This document shows, one piece after another, positions 17,567 to 24,757 of a DNA stretch of 64,000 bases. The notes beneath the pieces were generated by a model, which searched no databases, was not told where the DNA came from, and worked only from the letters and a program-made list of their open reading frames with translations. How positions within the stretch are numbered: position 1 is the stretch's first letter; each line of letters starts with the position of its first letter. The DNA is from Bianquea renquensis. GTDB lineage: Bacteria > Bacillota > Clostridia > Lachnospirales > Bianqueaceae. Position numbers and translations under genes: made by a program. The stretch lies in NCBI RefSeq assembly GCF_014384895.1, contig NZ_JACRSQ010000003.1:62001-126000 (forward strand). The letters run 5' to 3'.

Positions 17567-18342
17567 CTGGCCTTTTGCTTGAGCATGGCCCGAATCATGT
17601 CGGCAATGGCAGCCGCCGCTTCAACAGGCGGGATTCCCACCGCGCTAATATTGGACACCACGTTGAAATCCGATTCTCTCATATGATAGCCCGCATTATA
17701 TGCCATGTAGGCCGACATGCTCTTGGCCGTGAGAAGTCCCGGCCGCTCTCCCAACAAAATGCACGTGACCTTGGGATGCAATAGCTCCGCCACGGTTTTT
17801 GCAGTGTTCATCCGGCAATACCGGACGAAGAAGGGTGTGCCAACGGAGATGCCATCATACTCGAGAGAGGCGCGGATGGCAAAATATAAGTCCGGTACGT
17901 TGGCCTCAACCGCCGGTGAACAGAGGCCATCCCCTACATAAATCTCTACATCGGGATTGTGGAGGCAGCGCTCCGCGATGGTCCGCTTCGCCTCCTCATC
18001 AAAACTTCTTCCCAGATCGGGGCGCGTCAGCATATCATATTTATCTTTGCACTTCGTTCTCACTTCAAAGAATCCCAGCTTTTGGATAACCTCCTCCGGC
18101 ACTTCCGCCATCACCGCGTCAGCCGCCGCGTATTGATCCGCCTGAAACCGCAGCGCCGCCGCTGTATGATAGCGCGGTCCCACATGACCGATTCCGATCC
18201 TGGCCGGCGTCGCCTTTTTCAGCTGGTCCAGTACCGCTGCACTTTCCGGCTCCGGCAGTTCGGAAAACTCCTGCATCGGAACCGCCGTCAGGTCAAGGTC
18301 GAGAATATCCTTCTGATTTCCTTTTGTCATGTTTTTATCCAT
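17545..18342 (-). CDS. eutC: Ethanolamine ammonia-lyase small subunit
   Basis: The small subunit works with EutB to convert ethanolamine to acetaldehyde and ammonia using adenosylcobalamin. The 265 residues from ATG 18342 include RIGIGHVGPRYHTAAALRF, VYVGDGL-type EIYVGDGLCSPAVEANV, and LLGERPGL followed by SMSAYMAYN, all EutC landmarks. Cys residues in the cobalamin region are kept. An in-frame GTG at 18354 is possible, but the GGGGGTG site suits ATG 18342. It starts 18 bp after eutB. No microcompartment-targeting partner genes are nearby. Confidence 0.93.
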   Translation of the reverse strand: MDKNMTKGNQKDILDLDLTAVPMQEFSELPEPESAAVLDQLKKATPARIGIGHVGPRYHTAAALRFQADQYAAADAVMAEVPEEVIQKLGFFEVRTKCKDKYDMLTRPDLGRSFDEEAKRTIAERCLHNPDVEIYVGDGLCSPAVEANVPDLYFAIRASLEYDGISVGTPFFVRYCRMNTAKTVAELLHPKVTCILLGERPGLLTAKSMSAYMAYNAGYHMRESDFNVVSNISAVGIPPVEAAAAIADMIRAMLKQKASGYSLVL

Positions 18343-18360
18343 ACTGCATCGCACCCCCTG

Positions 18361-19722
18361 TCATTGAAATATGGTCGGGTCTCCCGCCCTTGCCGTCAAT
18401 CTGCCGTTTTCCAGGATCCCCATGGTTTCAGCCCAGCGCTCAAATTCTCTGATCGGGTGCAGTCCAAATAGCTCCCGTATCGTTTGTATATCGTGAAAAC
18501 CTGTGGTCTGATACATCAGCATCACATCGTCCCCCTCGGGAATTCCCATGACATAGGTACACCCTGCCGCCGCCATGATGGCAATCAGATTGTCCATATC
18601 ATTCTGTTCCGCCTGCATATGGTTCGTATAGCAGCAGTCACAGCCCATGGGCAGGCCGTGCATTTTTCCACAAAATACGTCCTCAAGGGCGGCTCGGATA
18701 ACCTGCTTGCCATCGTACAGATATTCTGGGCCCATAAAGCCCACCACTGTGTTGACCAGAAAGGGATGGTAATGGCGCGCAAGGCCGTAACAGCGGGATT
18801 CCATTGTCTGCTGATCTGTATCGTGATGGGAGGCGGAGGAGAGTTCCGATGCCTGTCCAGTCTCGAAATACATATAGTCGGGTCCCTGGGAGCTTGCACG
18901 CTCCTCCATAAGCGCCAGGGCTTCGCCAAGCATAGCGGCGCTCACGCCAAAAGATTCCAGCGCCTTCTGTGACCCGGCGATGGACTGGAAGCATAGATCG
19001 ATGGGAGTCCCAGCCTCAGCGGCCTTCATCTGGGTTGACACGTGAGACAGCACACAGCTCTGGGTTGGTATGCCATACCGTTCCTGGACATCGTGCAGGA
19101 CATTCAGCACCGCCGTCGTACTGTCAACCGTATCAACCGCAGGATTGACGCCTAGCACCGCGTCGCCACAGGCGTAGCTCAGTCCTTCCAGCAGGGATGC
19201 GGTAACCCCCAGCACGTTATCTGTGGGATGATTGGGCTGAAGGCGTGACGCAAATATGTGGCGTCCTCCGATGGTCGTATTGCAATGGGCGAACACCTCG
19301 ATTTTTTTGGCGCCGTACATCAGATCCAGATTGCTCATCAATTTGGCCACACCGGCGATGACCTCGCTTGTCAGCCCTTTTGACCCTTGCAGAATCATCT
19401 GGGAGGTGGTATCGTAGGCTAAAATCCATTCCCGCAATTCCCCTATGGACATGGATTTGAATTTTTCATATTCCGTCAGATCAAGATCATCCTGAATGAT
19501 TCTCGTCACCTCATCCTCTTCATAGGGAACGGACGGGTTTTCCCGGAGATCCTGTACCGTAAGCTCCGATAGGACAAGCTTTGCCGCCATTCTTTCCTTC
19601 GGGGAGGTGGCAGCGACGCCGGCAAGAACGTCCCCTGACTTCGGTTCGTTGGCCTTGCTCAGCACCTCTTTGACCGATGAAAAGTGAAATGTCTCTCCAT
19701 ACAGCGTACACCCTAGCTTCAT
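18361..19722 (-). CDS. eutB: Ethanolamine ammonia-lyase large subunit
   Basis: The catalytic large subunit, 453 residues from ATG 19722, has the same length as enterobacterial EutB. That supports this start over the GTG at 19734. It retains the family blocks SGDVLAGVAA, KGLTSEVIAGVAKL, ARLQPNHPTDNVLGV, YFETGQASELS, NTVVGFMGPEYLYDGKQVIR and GCDCCYTNHMQAEQN, and ends LTARAGDPTIFQ. The barrel should bind substrate and, with EutC, cobalamin. It lies 20 bp after eutA in the same operon. Acetaldehyde made here has no visible EutE/EutG or shell genes to handle it in this window. Confidence 0.95.
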   Translation of the reverse strand: MKLGCTLYGETFHFSSVKEVLSKANEPKSGDVLAGVAATSPKERMAAKLVLSELTVQDLRENPSVPYEEDEVTRIIQDDLDLTEYEKFKSMSIGELREWILAYDTTSQMILQGSKGLTSEVIAGVAKLMSNLDLMYGAKKIEVFAHCNTTIGGRHIFASRLQPNHPTDNVLGVTASLLEGLSYACGDAVLGVNPAVDTVDSTTAVLNVLHDVQERYGIPTQSCVLSHVSTQMKAAEAGTPIDLCFQSIAGSQKALESFGVSAAMLGEALALMEERASSQGPDYMYFETGQASELSSASHHDTDQQTMESRCYGLARHYHPFLVNTVVGFMGPEYLYDGKQVIRAALEDVFCGKMHGLPMGCDCCYTNHMQAEQNDMDNLIAIMAAAGCTYVMGIPEGDDVMLMYQTTGFHDIQTIRELFGLHPIREFERWAETMGILENGRLTARAGDPTIFQ

Positions 19723-19742
19723 TGTACCCCACACCTTTCGAT

Positions 19743-21167
19743 TTATTGGAAGACCAAGGTCTTGACAACCACCGGCACCGCCTTGCCGTTGGCCACCGGC
19801 GGTCCGATATCAATAAAATCACCGTCATAACAGGCAACCCCGTCGACGCAGATAAAGGCCCGTCCTTTTTTCAGTCTCCGCTTTAATGCCTGACCCAGCG
19901 CTTTTCCCATATCCTCTTCCATCACGATTATAATGGGACCGTCATAGGCAAGCGCTGACTCAGCCTTCACAATCTCCTCCGCCAGTCTCTCAATTTCCCC
20001 AAAAGACGGGGTCTTAAGGCCATGAAAGGATACGGCACAGATCGGGCTATTGCCCAGAAGATCCGCCGCCTGAATGCTGCGCTGCATTTGCTGTGCAAAG
20101 TCCTCGATCTCTGTCTTTTCCGCTAGGGATAGACGGCGCACCGGAATGTTCTTTCGCGGAAATCCCCCATTTTGGTATTCAATGGTGCTGCCCGATAGCA
20201 GCATGGAGCAAGCGCCAGCGCCAATGACTGTCGCCCTCAAGGTTTGTGCGGCGGCAACCGTGCGCCCGTCTTTGAAAAATTCAGACCGGCGCAGGACCCT
20301 GCCCAGGATAACGCCTATGTCCCCAAAAGCAAAATCATCCCACGGTTGCCCTATACAGTCCGCCACGCCTCCGGAAAAGGTAAAGAGCTCCGGCTGGACG
20401 TGGATTCCGTGATTGGTCGCCATGTCAACCATGTATTTTGTTTTAGGCCCTAGCCCCACAGCGGACAACAGGATTTGACACAGGAGTTCACAGATCCGTT
20501 CCGCCATGGCTGCGCTTAGATGATCTCCAGCTTTAATGAAAATCCCTTCTTGTTCCAACAGTCCCTTCAGCTTATCCGCAATGTATGTGATCCGATTCTG
20601 CTGATCAAGGCGAATCAAACGCCCTCCAATATCAAAACAGCCGGTGGAGACCACCGTCCCACCGGAAAAGCAGGCTAGGTTGGTGGTTCCACCGCCGATG
20701 TCAAGATTGCAGCAGATTTTACCCAGGTTTTCAGGCATCTGCGAGATCTCCTGACATCCCGCTCCCTTCCCCGCGAGGATTGCCTCCAGATCAGGGCCCG
20801 CCGCCGCCACGACAAAATCCCCGGCAATCTCCGAGATCTCACGGCATACTGACCGCGCGTTTTGTTTGCGGGACGTTTCTCCCGTAATGATGACGGCGCC
20901 TGTATGAATCATGGCAGGGGTGAGACCCGCTCTTTCATATTCACGCTTGATGATTCTGCCCACAGCCGGCCCATCGATCTCGTCTTGACTCTTCAGAGGC
21001 GTAAAATACACTCTGCTTTGATACAGAAGTTCCTTTTGGACAATCTCGATTTTCGGCGTCACGCCATAGCCCCTAGTATTGTTTAAAGTCAGGCGGGAAA
21101 AGACAAGCTGCGTGGTCGTTGTCCCGATATCGATGCCCGCGCTTATGATCGTCTCCAAATCTGCCAT
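19743..21167 (-). CDS. eutA: Ethanolamine ammonia-lyase reactivating factor
   Basis: This 474-residue ATPase of the actin/Hsp70-like fold reactivates ammonia-lyase by exchanging damaged cobalamin. The first phosphate loop is SAGIDIGTTTTQLVFSRL and the second is LDIGGGTTNLACF. A FTFSGGVADCIG segment and an AVGLGPKTKYMVDMATNHG stretch also fit EutA. It heads the eutA-eutB-eutC operon, the usual order in Firmicutes, with a near-consensus promoter and a GGAAGGGGTG ribosome site. Length matches EutA (about 470). Confidence 0.93.
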   Translation of the reverse strand: MADLETIISAGIDIGTTTTQLVFSRLTLNNTRGYGVTPKIEIVQKELLYQSRVYFTPLKSQDEIDGPAVGRIIKREYERAGLTPAMIHTGAVIITGETSRKQNARSVCREISEIAGDFVVAAAGPDLEAILAGKGAGCQEISQMPENLGKICCNLDIGGGTTNLACFSGGTVVSTGCFDIGGRLIRLDQQNRITYIADKLKGLLEQEGIFIKAGDHLSAAMAERICELLCQILLSAVGLGPKTKYMVDMATNHGIHVQPELFTFSGGVADCIGQPWDDFAFGDIGVILGRVLRRSEFFKDGRTVAAAQTLRATVIGAGACSMLLSGSTIEYQNGGFPRKNIPVRRLSLAEKTEIEDFAQQMQRSIQAADLLGNSPICAVSFHGLKTPSFGEIERLAEEIVKAESALAYDGPIIIVMEEDMGKALGQALKRRLKKGRAFICVDGVACYDGDFIDIGPPVANGKAVPVVVKTLVFQ

Positions 21168-21199
21168 GTCTCACACCCCTTCCCGTCAACTATAAAAAA

Positions 21200-21228
21200 A
21201 TTATAGTACGGTCATTTTGAAAAGTCAA
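21200..21228 (-). promoter_or_regulatory. eutABC promoter
   Basis: On the minus strand TTGACT (21228-21223), 17 bp, TATAAT (21205-21200), about 33 bp before eutA. The match is close to consensus. No antiterminator hairpin of the EutV type was seen in the short leader, so control probably acts on initiation. Confidence 0.75.
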
Positions 21229-21327
21229 ACACCTACGCCCATCTCGCCCTCCTCCCACCGCAGATTTGTTTCGAAATACAATCCGGTGTGGGATCCCTTC
21301 GTTTCGGTATACAAAATTTTCAGCTTC

Positions 21328-21374
21328 CTTTCCCATACTATGGGAAAGCCCCCTGGTCTCCCAGAGGGCTTTCC
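21328..21374. repeat. Two overlapping palindromes downstream of the DUF1934 gene
   Basis: CTTTCCCATA-C-TATGGGAAAG (21328-21348) is a perfect 21-base palindrome. Its right arm is shared with a second hairpin, GGAAAGCCCCCTGG-TCTC-CCAGAGGGCTTTCC (21343-21374, one G-U pair). The two hairpins cannot form at once. There is no U-run. They lie in the 232-bp gap between DUF1934 and eutA and may end the cell-wall operon or bind a regulator. Confidence 0.6.
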
Positions 21375-21399
21375 TTCTATCCCCGTCCACACAGGGGGC

Positions 21400-21855
21400 T
21401 TACGCCAAATTCACTTTCTGCGTGTGATCCGCCACATGGATGGTAATCTTATTCGCGCCGTTAAATTGATTGTTGACTTCCAAGGCATAGTCGATGCAAA
21501 TCTGGAGCCTATGTTCATCCCGCTGGATCTTCACTCTCCGGGTGGTGATTCCCATCTCCATCATCCCAAAGGGCGTATTGTAATACACGCGACTCTTCTG
21601 TCCCTGAATAAACGTCATCTGGGTCCCTATGCTTCCCATGCGCGACAACGTCACTTTGCCGTCCTCCAGTTTAACCGTGGCGCGGGTCTCCAATGCCGGA
21701 TCATTGGGGTCCAGGAACTCCGAATAGGTGAGGTAAGTCTTACCCCCCTTTTCATAATACTGTCCAGGGGAGACAACCTCGATTTCCTGTGGCTGCCCCT
21801 CCTCATCTCCAACTCGGTGCATTCCCACTATGGATACGACCACATTTTTCTCCAT
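21400..21855 (-). CDS. DUF1934 (YwiB-like) beta-barrel protein
   Basis: The 151-residue protein fits the DUF1934 family: a lipocalin-like beta-barrel with KGGKTYLTYSEF near residue 40, then alternating strands such as QMTFIQGQKSRVYYNTPFG and LQICIDYALEVNNQF. There is no signal peptide. It is the last gene of a ddl-murI-DUF1934 operon, 14 bp after murI. The family has no established function. Its steady linkage to cell-wall or protein-synthesis genes in Firmicutes is the only clue. Confidence 0.85.
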   Translation of the reverse strand: MEKNVVVSIVGMHRVGDEEGQPQEIEVVSPGQYYEKGGKTYLTYSEFLDPNDPALETRATVKLEDGKVTLSRMGSIGTQMTFIQGQKSRVYYNTPFGMMEMGITTRRVKIQRDEHRLQICIDYALEVNNQFNGANKITIHVADHTQKVNLA

Positions 21856-21869
21856 GCTGTTCCTCTTTC

Positions 21870-22673
21870 TTAATAGTTCTCAATGGCAATTCGCTTAACC
21901 GGCATCATCGGCGAGTCTAAAATGACTTCCGCCAGACGCTGGAACTTTTCTGTGCTGTCACTGGCGTAGAAGCGTACGCTCCCTTCCGCGTTCTCCGCCA
22001 GCCGTTGGTGGCTGATCAAAAAGGATTTCATTAACAGGGCCGCCTCCTGGGAGGGATCAACCAACGTCACCTGCTCGCCCATTTCCTCTTGAATCAGACC
22101 CCGCAGGAGGGGATAGTGGGTGCAGCCCAGGATCAAGGTGTCCACGCCCTCCTCCTTCAGAGGGATCAGATATCGATGGATCACTTCCCTCGTAACCCCA
22201 TCGTCAAACCAGCCCTCTTCCACAAGGGGAACAAAAAGCGGACACGCTTTACTGAATACCTGAATCTCCGGGTCCAGCCCTGCTAACAGCTGTCCGTACG
22301 CGCCCGATGATACCGTCGCCTCTGTCCCGATCACACCGATCCGCTTATTTCTCGTCTTGTTGGCCGCCGCATGGGCCCCAGGTTCCACCACGCCCATGAT
22401 GGGAATGGAGTAGCTGGCCCGCATCTCCTCCAGGCTGTTGGAACTTGCCGTCCCGCAGGCAATGATCACGGCTTTTACATCCTGCCCCAGCAAGAAACGC
22501 ATAATCTGGTGGGAGAACTGAATAATGCTCTGCTTCGATTTACTGCCATAGGGGAGTCTTGCCAGGTCCCCAAAATACACGATGCTCTCCCCCGGCAGCA
22601 TTCGCCGCATCTGGCTCACCACTGTGAGCCCGCCGACCCCGGAGTCAAATACGCCGATTGGTCTTGCATCCAC
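21870..22673 (-). CDS. murI: Glutamate racemase
   Basis: This 267-residue cytoplasmic enzyme makes D-glutamate for peptidoglycan. It begins MDARPIGVFDSGVGGLTVV with the substrate-binding Asp10-Ser11. The two catalytic cysteines are visible as Cys73 (IIACGTASSNS) and Cys184 (GCTHYPLL). PYGSKS and VDPSQEAA also fit MurI. It starts 13 bp after ddl, so D-Glu and D-Ala-D-Ala supply are coexpressed. Confidence 0.95.
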   Translation of the reverse strand: MDARPIGVFDSGVGGLTVVSQMRRMLPGESIVYFGDLARLPYGSKSKQSIIQFSHQIMRFLLGQDVKAVIIACGTASSNSLEEMRASYSIPIMGVVEPGAHAAANKTRNKRIGVIGTEATVSSGAYGQLLAGLDPEIQVFSKACPLFVPLVEEGWFDDGVTREVIHRYLIPLKEEGVDTLILGCTHYPLLRGLIQEEMGEQVTLVDPSQEAALLMKSFLISHQRLAENAEGSVRFYASDSTEKFQRLAEVILDSPMMPVKRIAIENY

Positions 22674-22686
22674 TCTACCTTCCTCC

Positions 22687-23745
22687 TCACCGCGATAGAC
22701 TTAGACGGATCAATTCATCCACCAGCTCTGAAATGGGCATTCCCTCCGCCTGCCACAGCATGGGATACATGCTGATTGACGTAAATCCAGGAAAGGTGTT
22801 GATCTCATTGAAGACAACCTCGTTTGTCCCATCCTCCACAAAGAAATCAACTCTGGCCAAACCTGCGCCGTCGATGGCGCGGAAAATCCGGACAGCGCAG
22901 TCCTGTATCCGCGCCACCGTCTCCTCCGGGAAATCCGGGTGGAGCACCGTCTTGGAATCCGCATTGTGATATTTCGCATTGTAATCATAAAAGTCTGCCG
23001 CCGGCAAAATTTCTCCGATGCCGGAGGCCTTGGGGTTCTCATTTCCCAGCACAGCGCATTCCACCTCGCGGCCAACGATGGCTTCCTCCACCATGACCTT
23101 GCGGTCATGCTGCGCAGCTTCCATGAGGCCTCTCGACAGTTCTATAGAATCTCCCGCTTTGCTGACGCCCACGGAGGAACCCGCCCTGGAGGGCTTGATG
23201 AAGACAGGGTAGGAGAAGGTCTTTTCCACCTGCTCAACCGCTCCGCCTGTGCCGGCCAGCAGTTGGGAAGCCGTAAACTCCAGCCAGCGAGCCTGCCGGA
23301 TGCCCAGGGGCTCCACCAGGCGCTTAGCCGTCAGCTTATCCATGGCGACCGCAGACGCCAATACGCCACAGCCCACGTACGGGATCCCGGCGATCTCCAG
23401 GAGGCCCTGAATCGTCCCATCCTCTCCCATCAAGCCGTGGAAGACAGGGATGACCACGTCAACATTCAACCGGATTACTTCCTGCTCTCGAAAGATGATC
23501 AGCTTCCCGTCGGCAGCGCCTGGCAATAGAGCGGCCGCCGGCATGGTCCGGTTTGGAATCCGATCCATATCCAACTTTGACACATCCCCATTGTATAGGC
23601 TCCACTGCCCATCCTTCGCCACATAGACCGGGTATAGATTGTACTTTTTCGAATCCATGGCCTCCATGATCGTCTTAGCCGACAAACAGGAGATCTCATG
23701 CTCTGAAGATTGCCCCCCAAATAACACAACAACATTTAATTTCAT
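22687..23745 (-). CDS. ddl: D-alanine--D-alanine ligase
   Basis: The 352-residue ATP-grasp ligase joins two D-alanines for peptidoglycan. It has LFGGQSSEHEISCLSA at the N terminus, VFHGLMGEDGTIQGLLE, the lid serine loop KPSRAGSSVGVSKA, and FNEINTFPGFTSISMYP with the metal-binding Glu and Asn. Nothing marks it as a D-Ala-D-Lac (vancomycin-resistance) enzyme. It leads the operon, with GGAGG before the ATG and its own promoter. Confidence 0.95.
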   Translation of the reverse strand: MKLNVVVLFGGQSSEHEISCLSAKTIMEAMDSKKYNLYPVYVAKDGQWSLYNGDVSKLDMDRIPNRTMPAAALLPGAADGKLIIFREQEVIRLNVDVVIPVFHGLMGEDGTIQGLLEIAGIPYVGCGVLASAVAMDKLTAKRLVEPLGIRQARWLEFTASQLLAGTGGAVEQVEKTFSYPVFIKPSRAGSSVGVSKAGDSIELSRGLMEAAQHDRKVMVEEAIVGREVECAVLGNENPKASGIGEILPAADFYDYNAKYHNADSKTVLHPDFPEETVARIQDCAVRIFRAIDGAGLARVDFFVEDGTNEVVFNEINTFPGFTSISMYPMLWQAEGMPISELVDELIRLSLSR

Positions 23746-23763
23746 ATTTTACCTCCAAAATCT

Positions 23764-23781
23764 GACTGCCATAAGGCAGTC
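23764..23781 (-). other. Small hairpin in the ddl leader
   Basis: GACTGCC-N4-GGCAGTC, a 7-bp stem, ends about 7 bases before the GGAGG site of ddl. It could shield or position the ribosome site. There is no U-run, so it is not a terminator. Confidence 0.4.
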
Positions 23782-23843
23782 TCCCCCCCAGGGAAAATTC
23801 ACTTACCACCATCCTATGCGGCTCGCGCTTTTCCTAAGACAAT

Positions 23844-23872
23844 ATCATATCGTAATTGCTCACAAAAATCAA
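23844..23872 (-). promoter_or_regulatory. ddl operon promoter
   Basis: On the minus strand TTGATT (23872-23867), 17 bp, TATGAT (23849-23844). This leaves a leader of about 90 bases. Confidence 0.65.
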
Positions 23873-23898
23873 CCTTTTTTCTCAGGAACAGCCATGCG

Positions 23899-24720
23899 CT
23901 ATTCCAGCACGCTCCTGGACAATATTTCCTCATCGCACTTCTGTGTCAGCTCCTCCGTGGTGGCCAGGACGTAGAAAAAAATGCTGGTGTTCCACTCATC
24001 AAAATAGCGCCCGTAGACCAAGCCTTTCATGGGGACCGGCTGGAATTCCTCCGAGACAGGGTACGCCGGTGTGCCATACTGCAAGTAGGACTGGACAAAC
24101 CCCGAAGCTCTATGGGCCGCCCCGTTAACCGTCAGATCGGCCTCCACTCTGGACCAGCCATCATATCCCAAGTAGGATACATTCTCTGTCAGCTTCGTAA
24201 TCTGCCAGTCAAACTGTTTGTCCGCATCCGGCAATCCAAAATCATCCAGCACTAGCTCCCAGAAGTCAAAACAGGGGACTAGCGCCGTCTGGTCCAGATC
24301 CAGCTTGCCGTCGGTAAATCCAAAGGCACTGCCGTCCTCCCGCTGAACCAGATACGCGCCATAAAAGCTATTGTAGTAGGGAGACGCCGGATCAAACAGG
24401 CGGCTGCACCCCTTTTTCATGGAGAAGGCCGGGAAATTATACAGAATTGTCAGTTTGACCCCTGGGTCCTGAATGAATCGCTGAAAGGGCTCGCTGGCGT
24501 TGAAGGTCATGACAAAGGGATACCAGTCTGTCTCCCTAGTGGACAATCCCCCCGGAATTTTGAGGCGGATCCCCTCCTGTCTCATGAGACTCTCCTGGCG
24601 ATGCATCCCGCTGTAGACTGACATGACCGTCAGACTGCGCACAAAGGGAAATAGCGGGCTTACGACAAAAAGAATGAGACACAGACCTACGGCCAGCATG
24701 ATTCCAAGTTTTTTTTTCAT
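23899..24720 (-). CDS. Membrane-anchored or secreted protein of unknown function
   Basis: The product is 273 residues from ATG 24720, which has a GGGGGAAC site. The frame runs 60 codons further, but that part shadows the upstream gene. An N-terminal helix (about 5-27, LGIMLAVGLCLILFVVSPLF) acts as a signal anchor or signal peptide. The exported part has aromatic-rich motifs such as WYPFVMTFNASEPFQRF and YYNSFYGAYLVQREDG, and ends RYFDEWNTSIFFYVLATTEEL. No family was recognised. It follows the DUF4838 gene by 37 bp, so the two may be cotranscribed. Confidence 0.7.
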   Translation of the reverse strand: MKKKLGIMLAVGLCLILFVVSPLFPFVRSLTVMSVYSGMHRQESLMRQEGIRLKIPGGLSTRETDWYPFVMTFNASEPFQRFIQDPGVKLTILYNFPAFSMKKGCSRLFDPASPYYNSFYGAYLVQREDGSAFGFTDGKLDLDQTALVPCFDFWELVLDDFGLPDADKQFDWQITKLTENVSYLGYDGWSRVEADLTVNGAAHRASGFVQSYLQYGTPAYPVSEEFQPVPMKGLVYGRYFDEWNTSIFFYVLATTEELTQKCDEEILSRSVLE

Positions 24721-24757
24721 GTCAGTTCCCCCAAAATCTTTGTCCCTCAATGGCTGT

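Noticed and set aside
17959..18471. 170-codon plus-strand frame opposite eutC/eutB
   Set aside because: Antisense to well-conserved eut genes.
21168..21327. EutV-type antiterminator hairpin in the eutA leader
   Set aside because: The leader between the promoter and eutA is only about 30 bases and has no tandem AGAxxxxGG stem-loops.
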